Notes under the pieces: generated by a model
Seen by the model: the letters and a program-made list of their open reading frames with translations, nothing else
The model's database searches: none
Told to the model about the DNA's origin: nothing
Source: Alphaproteobacteria bacterium
GTDB lineage: Bacteria > Pseudomonadota > Alphaproteobacteria > Rickettsiales > SXRF01
Length of the DNA: 64,000 nt
Direction of reading: 5' to 3'
NCBI GenBank assembly: GCA_020049775.1
Contig: JAGVLO010000003.1
Location: forward strand, 248,001-312,000
Shown: one piece after another, positions 9,120 through 17,002 of the stretch
How the letters are laid out: each line of letters begins with the position of its first letter
How positions within the stretch are numbered: the first letter of the stretch is position 1
Program-made: the position numbers and the translations under genes

Positions 9120-10457
9120 ATGAATTCATCCCCCATGCCTGTGGAAGACTTACTGAAAACAGCCCGCGCCGCGTTGAAAAAACAACCGCGTGATGTGAAG
9201 CTGCATGAGTTGATTGCTCCGGTATATGAACAACTGGAACGTTATGCGGATGCTTTGCCGCATCTGGAGTTCATGTTGTCGGCAACTCCTCATGACAGGG
9301 CGTTGACTGTCCGCACCATCAAGGCATTATTCATGACTGGCGGCTTTGCCAAGGCACAGCAGATAATAAAAAACTGGCAGGCACAGGAACCGGTGTCGGT
9401 ACTTGCTGTACGATACATGGCGCTGGCACATGCGCTGATGGGGCAATTTGAACAGGCACAGCAGAGTTACGCCAAAGCCTATGAAATGGATAGTTCAGAT
9501 AGCCAGTCGCTCATGCTATCTGGTGCTATGAAGCTGCTGCTTTCTGACGCTCGCGAGGGATATGAAGAATATTCTGCGCGGCAGACAAATAAGGATTTGG
9601 CAAGGCTGTTTGACGCTATACCGCCGTGGTCGGGTGAGCCGGTTGCAGATAAAAAAATCATATTATGGGCCGAGCAGGGAATTGGCGACGTCGTCATGTT
9701 TCTTGGCCTGCTGCCTTGGCTTTCTGGTCGCAAAGCCGATATAACCCTTGCCTTGACACGCAAGCTTGTGCCGCTGGTTGTGCGCTCTTTTCCGGAACTG
9801 CCGATTATTTCTGAGGACACATTTAGCCAGACAGATTGCACATTGTTTGATTACCAGATGCCGATGGGCCAGCTGATTAAACATGCCTTGCCGGAATATT
9901 GTCCAGCGAAACATCCGGCTTACATGAAACCGGATGCACAGAAGGTTTCCGCTTTGCGTGAACGCTATCTCGGCTATGCGAAGGAACGCAGCAGGAAAAA
10001 ACTTATCGGCATATCGTGGCACACCACCAATCCAGCGGTGGGCTTTGCCCGCACCATCACGTTGCCTGAACTTGATCCGTTGTTTTCTATACCCGACCTG
10101 CAGTTTGTGTCGCTGCAATATGGCAATCACATGGCTGATATCGAAAGCTGCAACCAGCGTTTCCGCGATATAATATTGCATGACGCCGGTATTGACGCCT
10201 TCGGTGACATTGACGCGCTGGCAGCGCAGATAGCAGCGATGGACGAGGTGATTACCATTGATAACTCGACCGTGCATCTGGCTGGTGCATTGGGTGTGCC
10301 CGCTACCCTGATGCTTTCGGCTATGCCTGACTGGCGCTGGGGAGTGACGCGTGGCGATTGCCAGTGGTACGGCAGCGTGAAACTGGAGCGGCAGGAGGTA
10401 ACGCTGAACTGGAAACCCGTACTCAAGCGCTTGCGCGCGCGGTTATCGGAATCATGA
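9120..10457 (+). CDS. TPR protein with GT9-like glycosyltransferase domain
   Basis: About 445 aa. Residues 1-150 are helical repeats of TPR type (LIAPVYEQLERYADALPHL, MGQFEQAQQSYAKAYEMD). From residue 180 a GT-B-like domain follows with WAEQGIGDVVMFLGLLPWL, then IGISWHTTNPA and, near the end, AAMDEVITIDNSTVHLAGALG, which is the sugar-nucleotide-side motif of heptosyltransferase-like (GT9) proteins attached to TPRs in many proteobacteria. Such proteins modify surface glycans or flagellins; the acceptor is unknown here. The ATG at 9120 is chosen over an upstream TTG (9108); no convincing ribosome site marks either. Its stop overlaps the start of the next gene (ATGA), so it heads a three-gene operon. 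Confidence 0.85.
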   Translation: MNSSPMPVEDLLKTARAALKKQPRDVKLHELIAPVYEQLERYADALPHLEFMLSATPHDRALTVRTIKALFMTGGFAKAQQIIKNWQAQEPVSVLAVRYMALAHALMGQFEQAQQSYAKAYEMDSSDSQSLMLSGAMKLLLSDAREGYEEYSARQTNKDLARLFDAIPPWSGEPVADKKIILWAEQGIGDVVMFLGLLPWLSGRKADITLALTRKLVPLVVRSFPELPIISEDTFSQTDCTLFDYQMPMGQLIKHALPEYCPAKHPAYMKPDAQKVSALRERYLGYAKERSRKKLIGISWHTTNPAVGFARTITLPELDPLFSIPDLQFVSLQYGNHMADIESCNQRFRDIILHDAGIDAFGDIDALAAQIAAMDEVITIDNSTVHLAGALGVPATLMLSAMPDWRWGVTRGDCQWYGSVKLERQEVTLNWKPVLKRLRARLSES

Positions 10458-11533
10458 AGAACATAGCGTTTTTAAATGATACGTCGGACTGGTATCACTG
10501 GGGATGCACTGGCACCAGCGCCGCGATTAAGGAAGCGCTTGCAGCGCGTGGATATAATATTACACCAGTGCCTATTAAGTCGATTTATGAAATAAAATCC
10601 GTACCTGAAACGATTGCTGATTTTGACAACCGTGAGTTCTTCAACCGCTTCTTTCACGAAAACCTGCCTGTCACAGCGCCCATATTGCAAAATGACATTG
10701 TGCTGATTAACGGCGAGGGTACGCTGCATGGAATCTCGCGCGTGTCGACCGTGCTTCTGTATCTTGCCTATGCCAGCAAGCAAATCTGTGGCAAGCGTGT
10801 GCAAATTATTAATCACTCCTGCTATCCTGATGACAGCAAGCAACACACACAATCAACGGCAAGCGGCCTGTATCAGGGTGTATATAAATTACTAGATTTT
10901 GTAGCGGTGCGGGAACATTACAGCCAGGGGCTGCTGAAAGAGCTTGGCATTGAGGCAACACTCTCTTTCGATTGCCTGCCGCTTTATATCCGCAACCATC
11001 TTTTGACAGCATCCGCTGAGCGTAAGCGCACAATTGTTGTTGCCGGGTCTGTAGCGTGGAAGGCTAAGGGCCTTGAAGCGCTGGTGGCCTATATGCGCGC
11101 TATGCTGGCAGATGGCTATGACATCAAGCTGCTGACAGGCGCTAAGGCAAACCCTGCGCTGGACGACAAAATGTTCCTGCAGGCGTTAAAGCAGGCGTTG
11201 CCGGAGGGCTGGACACATGTAGATGCCCCCACAATGGATGCGTGGCTACATACTATACAGTCTGCTTCGCTGGTGGTTTCCGGCCGCTTCCATTACACGA
11301 TTGCTGCTTGTATGCTGGGTACGCCCTGCATTGTGCTGGATAGTAATACGCCGAAAAATCGTGCTATCTGCGAAGAGGCAGGCCTGCCCGAGCCGTTGCC
11401 ATATGATATTGACGGGCTTGAGGCGGCATTGCATGCACGCACCCGCAGCGCGCTTGGCACGTCCCCCATTACCAGTGCGGTCAGGGAAGAGTGGCTCGCG
11501 CGGGCGCAAAAGAATTTCGCGGGGTTGCTGTAA
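10454..11533 (+). CDS. Polysaccharide pyruvyl transferase family protein
   Basis: About 359 aa, starting at the ATG that overlaps the previous stop by 4 bp; MKNIAFLNDTSDWYHWGC is a typical N-terminus for this family, where an early strand is followed by a Gly/Asn-rich loop. Other family features are VLINGEGTLHG in the first half, FVAVREHYSQGLL, and SLVVSGRFHYTIAACMLGTPCI with the Gly-Arg-x-His motif near residue 280. Members transfer a ketal pyruvate to a sugar or act as related glycosyltransferases in exopolysaccharide assembly. The flanking TPR/GT9-like and methyltransferase genes suggest decoration of the same surface glycan. No signal peptide or transmembrane helix is seen, so a cytoplasmic enzyme is likely. 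Confidence 0.82.
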   Translation: MKNIAFLNDTSDWYHWGCTGTSAAIKEALAARGYNITPVPIKSIYEIKSVPETIADFDNREFFNRFFHENLPVTAPILQNDIVLINGEGTLHGISRVSTVLLYLAYASKQICGKRVQIINHSCYPDDSKQHTQSTASGLYQGVYKLLDFVAVREHYSQGLLKELGIEATLSFDCLPLYIRNHLLTASAERKRTIVVAGSVAWKAKGLEALVAYMRAMLADGYDIKLLTGAKANPALDDKMFLQALKQALPEGWTHVDAPTMDAWLHTIQSASLVVSGRFHYTIAACMLGTPCIVLDSNTPKNRAICEEAGLPEPLPYDIDGLEAALHARTRSALGTSPITSAVREEWLARAQKNFAGLL

Positions 11534-11534
11534 T

Positions 11535-12245
11535 ATGATGCTTAGGCCGCGTAGTGGAAATTTAAGGGGTGCTACGGAATTTTTCCGTAACCGGCCGCTA
11601 GTGAATACATTGCTGGATTTACTCAAAGGGCAGCCGAAGATAAGGCTGTTGTTCCACGCGTGTTCGATTGGCGCTGAGCCTTATTCATTTGCGGTAATGT
11701 GCCAAATGCGCGGTATAAAAAATGTAGAAATACATGCAACAGATATCAGCAATGAATTTCTGGAGTTCGCCCAGAAAGCGCATTACCCTGCTACTGCCGC
11801 AGATGATATGTCAGCTGAAGAAAAAACATTCTTCGATGTATCGGGCGGGCAGTTATGTCCGGTGGCTTCCGTACGTAGCGCCGTTACGTTCCTGCCGCCC
11901 TGTTCTTTTGTAGATAGCGTTTTGACTGAGTCATATGATGTTGTATTTGTCAGTAATGCGCTTACCTATGTCACGCCCGCTGAACAGGCAACGGCCATTG
12001 CCAATATCAGCCACTACAATATGCGCTATCTGGTATTGACGGCATTTCACCAGCAGACCATCAAACCGGATTTAATGGCTAACGGTTACGAAGCTGTGCC
12101 GGATAATCTTGAGGAAATACACAATAGCTGGGGCGACCGCATTGCCAAGGATGCGCCTCTGGATCATAGCTGGATGCTGCCGCCCTTTTCAAAAATACAG
12201 GACTACGAATATAAATATTGCGCACTGTTTAGGAAACTGCGCTAG
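11535..12245 (+). CDS. CheR-like SAM-dependent methyltransferase
   Basis: About 236 aa. The ATG pair at 11535/11538 follows the previous stop by 1 bp, so translation is probably coupled. The N-terminal GATEFFRNRPLV, then LLFHACSIGAEPYSFAV, then IHATDISNEFLEFAQKAHY match in order the CheR methyltransferase core (FFRd, SsGEEpYSiA, ATDis...L..A..g.Y). The N-terminal all-alpha domain of true CheR is missing and there are no chemotaxis genes nearby, so methyl-esterification of receptors is unlikely. With its glycan neighbours, methylation of a sugar or of a small molecule is a more natural reading, but the substrate is unknown. Confidence 0.75.
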   Translation: MMLRPRSGNLRGATEFFRNRPLVNTLLDLLKGQPKIRLLFHACSIGAEPYSFAVMCQMRGIKNVEIHATDISNEFLEFAQKAHYPATAADDMSAEEKTFFDVSGGQLCPVASVRSAVTFLPPCSFVDSVLTESYDVVFVSNALTYVTPAEQATAIANISHYNMRYLVLTAFHQQTIKPDLMANGYEAVPDNLEEIHNSWGDRIAKDAPLDHSWMLPPFSKIQDYEYKYCALFRKLR

Positions 12246-12261
12246 CTTCTGATAAGGGTGT

Positions 12262-13164
12262 TTACGGTATGCGCTTAAAATCCAGCGACCCGCTGGCGGC
12301 ATGCCACAGAATACGCGCCGCTCTTCCAGTGATGTTGTCACCATGCACGAACCCTATCTTGTCCATGTCGCGGCTGTCGCGTGACTGGTCGCGGTTGTCG
12401 CCCAGCACAAAATAATAATCGTCCGGCACGACATAGACGGGTGTGTTATCCAGTGGTGCATTGTTTGTTTCGTCCAGTATGGGGTAGGTGACGCCTTCCG
12501 GCAATGTCTCGGCATAGTGCGCCACTGCTTTGACCGCGCCGTTTTCTGGCATCGGGAAATCATCCAGTTTTTTGCGCGGCACTTCACTGTCGTTGATATA
12601 CACCACGCTATTTTTTACCTGCACCATATCACCCGGAAGGCCGATAACACGCTTGATATAACTGTCTGCACCCACTTTAAAAATCACTACATCGCCGCGT
12701 TGCGGCGGACCGCTTGTATAGGCAAAGCTTTTGGCAAACAGGTAATCGCCCTGGTTGACATTCGGGCTCATCGAAACGCTGGGCATACGGAATGGAGCAT
12801 ACAGCATCTGGCGGAATGCAAACGGCAGCAGCAGCGGCAACAGCACAAACGCAACCAGCACATACCAGCGTGTGTACCATTCTACAGGTCGCGCAGCATC
12901 ATATCTCCGCGCTTCAAAAAACACATGCGCCACGCCACCGACCTGCAGCGCTATCAGCAGGCAGCGCATGGTATCTGCCGGATGTACGGGCGCAAGCCCG
13001 AGATAAGCCGCGCCAAATATCAGCAACGCCAGCGCGATGGTGACAATGATATACGCCACTGCCAGCTGTCCGCGGCCGATATAGCACATGCCGATGACGG
13101 GTCCGAGTAGGGCGGTCAGCAGTGCTGCCGCCCATGGTTTTCTGGAGGTAAATGCTCTGAACAT
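12262..13164 (-). CDS. lepB: Signal peptidase I (type I leader peptidase) with extended membrane domain
   Basis: A 300-aa protein. The serine-lysine dyad is clear: MPSVSMSPN holds the nucleophile (Ser131) and YIKRVIGLPGD the general base (Lys171); LGDNRDQSRDSR is box E. Signal peptidase I cleaves signal peptides from exported proteins at the outer face of the inner membrane. Unlike the usual one or two membrane segments, this protein starts with about four hydrophobic stretches (about residues 10-30, 33-58, 65-82, 99-120), similar to fused small-membrane-protein/signal peptidase forms. It could be an accessory paralogue; whether another lepB lies elsewhere cannot be seen. It begins 8 bp after the stop of an unknown gene. 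Confidence 0.88.
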   Translation of the reverse strand: MFRAFTSRKPWAAALLTALLGPVIGMCYIGRGQLAVAYIIVTIALALLIFGAAYLGLAPVHPADTMRCLLIALQVGGVAHVFFEARRYDAARPVEWYTRWYVLVAFVLLPLLLPFAFRQMLYAPFRMPSVSMSPNVNQGDYLFAKSFAYTSGPPQRGDVVIFKVGADSYIKRVIGLPGDMVQVKNSVVYINDSEVPRKKLDDFPMPENGAVKAVAHYAETLPEGVTYPILDETNNAPLDNTPVYVVPDDYYFVLGDNRDQSRDSRDMDKIGFVHGDNITGRAARILWHAASGSLDFKRIP

Positions 13165-13171
13165 TTGGGGT

Positions 13172-14167
13172 TTAGCCTATCTGGCGGCCGGTGCTTTTGC
13201 CTATGATATCAGTCCAGCTTCCGCCATCCATCTTGCTCAGGCTTACTTCCTGCTGTAATGCCCCGCGGATTTCCGCAGACAGTTTGGCGGATGTGCCAGC
13301 AAGAGTACCCGTTAATATACCGCCTGGTTCCGAGCCGCTTATATCGGCGAAATCCGAGCGGGTGAGCGTAAGTTTTTCTCTAAGCGCCGCTGCCAGCTTG
13401 TTCATCAGATCAGACTTGCCGCCCGGGTCATCAAACGAAATGCCTGACAGTCTCGTCTCTTCATCAGCGGGTAGTTCTATCCTTAGTCTGCGTGATTTTG
13501 TCTTTATTCCGTAAACGATGTCGAACACTTGGTCATCTTCTGGGGGGGTGATAGTTACCTGAATGCCGGGCATTGCTTTTTCCAGCTGGGTTTTGGCATA
13601 ATTTACGACGGCTTTTTCATCAATAGAATCGGTTCTGCCTACTTCTTCTTGCAGCTGTGCGGCGAGTGCTTCAATTTGGTGTTCTTTCTTGGCGGCGGCG
13701 ACTTTGGCACGCTCCTCGGCGGCCTTTTTAAGTATCGTCCTGTCGCGTTCGGCGGCTAAAAAGCTAATGGCCTGACCCAGTTTCTGTTCAACAACTGATT
13801 CGCTTTTTCCAGCAAAACTTATTTCAAAGCCGAAGCCGATATTGGGCTGTGCAGTTCCGTTAGCATTATCGCTCAGCGCCGCCTTGTCGATAAAATTACC
13901 ACCAGCATCCGCTGAGCCAAGGGTGATGTGGTTATCTTTGGTGGTGATGCCATACTCGCCTACCTCAGGGTCGCGGCTGTTATCCACCAGCCCGGCATGC
14001 TCCAGTGCTTTATGCGCATTTACTATGTCACTGAATCCGCCCATTGTGCCTGATACGAATAGTTTGTAATTATCACCGTCACGCTCCACCACATGCCCGG
14101 GCTGCAAATAATTGCTCGGGTTCGTATCAAATAGTTCCCTTAAGAGCTGTTGTATTTTATTCGTCAT
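13172..14167 (-). CDS. Hypothetical protein, 331 aa, upstream of lepB
   Basis: No family is recognised. I choose the ATG at 14165-14167 (MTNKIQQLLREL) because GAAAGACGGG precedes it; codons up to 14203 also remain open. Features seen are an N-terminal part with repeated Asp-Gly and Gly-Gly turns (NYKLFVSGTMGGFSD), a glycine-containing segment (NIGFGFEISFAGKSE), a helical stretch rich in Lys, Ala, Glu (KKAAEERAKVAAAKKEH) in the middle, and a mixed alpha/beta C-terminus. It has no signal peptide or membrane helix. It stops 8 bp before lepB on the same strand, so both may share a transcript. It belongs in style with the other soluble unknown proteins of this window. Confidence 0.7.
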   Translation of the reverse strand: MTNKIQQLLRELFDTNPSNYLQPGHVVERDGDNYKLFVSGTMGGFSDIVNAHKALEHAGLVDNSRDPEVGEYGITTKDNHITLGSADAGGNFIDKAALSDNANGTAQPNIGFGFEISFAGKSESVVEQKLGQAISFLAAERDRTILKKAAEERAKVAAAKKEHQIEALAAQLQEEVGRTDSIDEKAVVNYAKTQLEKAMPGIQVTITPPEDDQVFDIVYGIKTKSRRLRIELPADEETRLSGISFDDPGGKSDLMNKLAAALREKLTLTRSDFADISGSEPGGILTGTLAGTSAKLSAEIRGALQQEVSLSKMDGGSWTDIIGKSTGRQIG

Positions 14168-14354
14168 CGCCCGTCTTTCATTGGCCAGATATATCATTAG
14201 CATATCTGGCTTACTAAATCATTAACAGTCATTAACCATGATGGGTGCGACAAATCAAATAAATAATTATATTATTGATATATATATAATTTTTACAGGG
14301 GAAGGGGATTGGCTCGGGGCTGCTCCTGTTTCCTCTACGCTGCTTTCAGATACT

Positions 14355-14381
14355 AAAAAAGCCGCGCAAGGCGGCATTTTT
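14355..14381 (-). terminator. Rho-independent terminator of tRNA-Ser
   Basis: Read on the minus strand, GCCGC and GCGGC pair around a 5-base loop and are followed by a run of six T. It lies 6 bases after the tRNA 3' end. Confidence 0.75.
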
Positions 14382-14386
14382 GTAAA

Positions 14387-14476
14387 TGGCGGAGGGGAGA
14401 GGATTCGAACCTCCGGTACGGTTACCCGCACAACGGTTTTCGAGACCGCCGCATTCGACCACTCTGCCACCCCTCC
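14387..14476 (-). tRNA. tRNA-Ser (anticodon CGA)
   Basis: A 90-nt class II tRNA on the minus strand: acceptor GGAGGGG pairs with CCCCTCC, a G discriminator and an encoded CCA end (14387-14389) follow. The anticodon loop is CTCGAAA, giving CGA and reading UCG. There is a long variable arm as expected for serine and a GGTTCGAATCC T-arm. The 5' end lies inside an 83-bp tandem duplication. Confidence 0.95.
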
Positions 14477-14643
14477 GCATACATCAACCACCGAATTATC
14501 CGTGGTCGAATTCTATACATTCCGCTCGCATGCTCGCGGTGGCACTCTGCCACCCCTCCGCACGCATCAACCACCGAATTATCCGTGGTCGAATTCTATA
14601 CATTCCGCTCGCATGCTCGCGGTGGCACTCTGCCACCCCTCCG
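14460..14643. repeat. 83-bp tandem duplication including the tRNA-Ser 5' end
   Basis: The block that begins CACTCTGCCACCCCTCCG at 14460 starts again at 14543 and 14626, exactly 83 bases apart. The first two units are nearly identical, differing at a single base or so after the tRNA fragment; the third is only the tRNA fragment. Each copy holds the first 17 tRNA nucleotides plus upstream sequence containing an imperfect palindrome (ACCACCGAATTATCCGTGGT), so the tRNA promoter region is likely duplicated with it. These are not CRISPR repeats. Confidence 0.9.
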
Positions 14644-14948
14644 TACCATGCTCACAGTAGCACTTAAGCCACCGCTTTCGCATACATCAAACAGCTTATT
14701 AGGCCGCTTAGTAAAAATTGGCTTAATGCAGGCGGCGTTTATACCAGAAGTCGTGCCATTGTCCAGCCTTGGGCTACAGCGCCTCAACTGCGGCATTTAT
14801 TGGGGATAACCAATACCCTAGGCTTTTCTACCCCGTGTCGCCCAGTCTGAAAAAAGGTAAATAAATCCTATATTTACCAAAACTTTACTGCGGATTGCTA
14901 TGATGTATGCAAGCAAAAAAAGCATGAACATGAGAGCAGTGGGCAGCT
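14644..14948. other. Intergenic stretch without a recognisable gene
   Basis: Between the tandem duplication and the diguanylate cyclase gene I see no convincing coding frame, RNA or terminator. It presumably holds the promoter and leader of the gene at 14949 and the distal upstream region of tRNA-Ser. Confidence 0.5.
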
Positions 14949-16979
14949 ATGGTTAAAAGGGTATTGAGAAGCAGATTCTGGAAATACCTGCCGGTGATAG
15001 CCGTGGTTATCGCGGGTGCGCTGTCGTCTTCCGTTGTGGCTTACATGATGCAGAAGTCGCAGGAAGAAAAAGTGCTGCAGAGCTTCATGATTACCGCTAA
15101 CGAGCGCGTGGCCATTGTGCGCAAAAGCATCGATAATGAAATTGCGCTGCTGCGTGCGATGGGTACATTTTTCAACGCTTCCGACAGCATATCACGCGAG
15201 GAGTTTGACACCATCGTCAGCCAGCTGGCTAAGGACCATCCGGCGGTGCAGGCCATACAATGGATACCGCGCGTGAGCGCTGACAGCCGCGCCGCCTACG
15301 AATCGGAAATGCAAAAACTCAAGGCCGATTATCGCTTTACGGAAAGAGGTGACGGCGGCGAATTGATGGTTGCTGGTGAGCGTGCCGAATATTACCCCGT
15401 GTACTATTCCTATTCCTTCATGGGCAAGGATGGGCTGGTGGGCTATGACGTGATGTCTGATCTGACATACAGCGTTGCCATGCAGCAGGCGGAAGAAACC
15501 GGCGACATCATCGCCACCGGCCGCGTACTGCTGCCGCAATTCAGGCGTGAGCAAAAATACAGCACGGTGCTGATGGCGCCTGTTTATAAGCATGGCAGCA
15601 ATGCTAACAAACCCAACAATATACACGGATATCTTGCACTGGTTTTGCCGGTACATCACTTGCTGGATGCTGCGTTTGAACCGCTTTCACCCGTGGGTAT
15701 GAACATGATTCTGCGCGATCACTCGGCGCTGCGCACCGAATCGCATTTGCACGTGCGCGTATCGCGCAATGAAAAAATATTGCAAGAGCAGGACATCATC
15801 AAAAGCGAAACACAGCCGGGACAGCTTGTGCATAAAAGCACAATGGATGTCGCGGGCCGGAATTGGGAAATGACGGTCCTGCCGGCGAGCGGATATTTTT
15901 CCTTCAGCCTTTCCATGCAGGCGGGATTTGTGCTTGGCGCTTGTCTGCTTATCACTCTGTTGCTGGCAGCGTACCTGATGAACCAGATGAATAAATGGGG
16001 ACATATTCAGGATGAAGTAGCCGAGCGCACTTATGAGCTTGAAGAATCGCGCATGCGCATGCAGCTGCTGCTGGATTCCACCAACGACGGTGTACTCGGG
16101 CTGGATGGCAAGGGCTGCATCACTTTTATCAATTCGCATGCGCTGGAGTTGCTGCAATATAGCAAAGACGAAGTTATCGGGCGCGTGCATCACGATCTCT
16201 TGCAGCCTTCGCGTGAGGACGGCACGCCATATCCCGCCGATGCCTGCCCGATGGAGGCGGCGTTTCGCGACGGCAAGGTACACACCGCGCGTGACGAAAT
16301 TTTCTGGCGTAAGGATGGCACGCAATTGCCCGTCGAATATACCTGTGCGCCGCTGCGTGAAGATGGTGGGGTAATGGGTGCTGTGGTGGCGTTCCGTGAT
16401 ATTTCCGAACGCAAGCTGTATCTCGATAACTTAAAACAGTTGGCACAGTATGACCAGTTGACCGGCGTTGCTAACCGCAACCTGTTTCTTGAATTCATGC
16501 GCAAGGCGTTCAGCCGCGCCGAGCGCGAACAGACAAAGATCGGGCTTGTCTATTTTGACTTAAATAATTTCAAGGAAATCAATGATACGATGGGCCATGC
16601 TGCGGGTGACGCGGTGTTGCGTGCTTTTGCGCGACGTATCGGCGAGGGCCTGCGCGCCTATGATATTGTGGCGCGCCTCGGCGGTGACGAGTTCATCATC
16701 CTGCTCGACAACCTCGCCAACCGTGAAGAATGCATTATTGTGGTCGAACGCATATTGCGTATGCTGGAGTCGCCGCTGCTTATTGAAGACAGGGAAATTA
16801 TGGTCAGCGCCAGTATCGGCATTGCTTTCTACCCTGATGATGCCAAGACTATGGACGAGTTGTTAAGCCATGCCGATACGGCCATGTATGTATCCAAAAA
16901 AGACAGGTCGATCCGCTATCATGTGGCAGGTGGTAATTCCCACGGCGGTCACGGGTTAGGCGTCGTTAAAAGCGCTTGA
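14949..16979 (+). CDS. CHASE-PAS-GGDEF diguanylate cyclase
   Basis: A 676-aa inner-membrane sensor that should make c-di-GMP from two GTP. A first membrane helix (about residues 12-33) leads into a periplasmic CHASE domain (about 75-240, with VQAIQWIPRV and GYDVMSD), then a second helix (about 325-345), a PAS domain (about 370-495, LLLDSTNDGVLGLD) and a GGDEF domain. The active site GGDEF is intact at residues 578-582 and the inhibitory I-site RAYD sits at 569-572, the canonical five residues before it, so product inhibition is expected. No EAL domain is present. The ligand sensed by CHASE is unknown. It stands alone, with long upstream sequence and an unrelated convergent neighbour. Confidence 0.93.
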   Translation: MVKRVLRSRFWKYLPVIAVVIAGALSSSVVAYMMQKSQEEKVLQSFMITANERVAIVRKSIDNEIALLRAMGTFFNASDSISREEFDTIVSQLAKDHPAVQAIQWIPRVSADSRAAYESEMQKLKADYRFTERGDGGELMVAGERAEYYPVYYSYSFMGKDGLVGYDVMSDLTYSVAMQQAEETGDIIATGRVLLPQFRREQKYSTVLMAPVYKHGSNANKPNNIHGYLALVLPVHHLLDAAFEPLSPVGMNMILRDHSALRTESHLHVRVSRNEKILQEQDIIKSETQPGQLVHKSTMDVAGRNWEMTVLPASGYFSFSLSMQAGFVLGACLLITLLLAAYLMNQMNKWGHIQDEVAERTYELEESRMRMQLLLDSTNDGVLGLDGKGCITFINSHALELLQYSKDEVIGRVHHDLLQPSREDGTPYPADACPMEAAFRDGKVHTARDEIFWRKDGTQLPVEYTCAPLREDGGVMGAVVAFRDISERKLYLDNLKQLAQYDQLTGVANRNLFLEFMRKAFSRAEREQTKIGLVYFDLNNFKEINDTMGHAAGDAVLRAFARRIGEGLRAYDIVARLGGDEFIILLDNLANREECIIVVERILRMLESPLLIEDREIMVSASIGIAFYPDDAKTMDELLSHADTAMYVSKKDRSIRYHVAGGNSHGGHGLGVVKSA

Positions 16980-17002
16980 GCGCAGTAATTCGTATATAAT
17001 GA

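Noticed and set aside
11223-11534. Upstream extension of the CheR-like frame
   Set aside because: It overlaps the coding sequence of the pyruvyl transferase in another frame; the ATG at 11535 fits the domain start.
14460-14643. Possible CRISPR array
   Set aside because: The repeat unit is 83 bp, directly tandem, without distinct spacers, and derives from the tRNA gene.
14386-14667. Open frames across the tRNA-Ser duplication
   Set aside because: They are a by-product of the 83-bp repeat and antisense to a tRNA; the peptide repeats simply mirror the DNA repeat, and no ribosome site is present.
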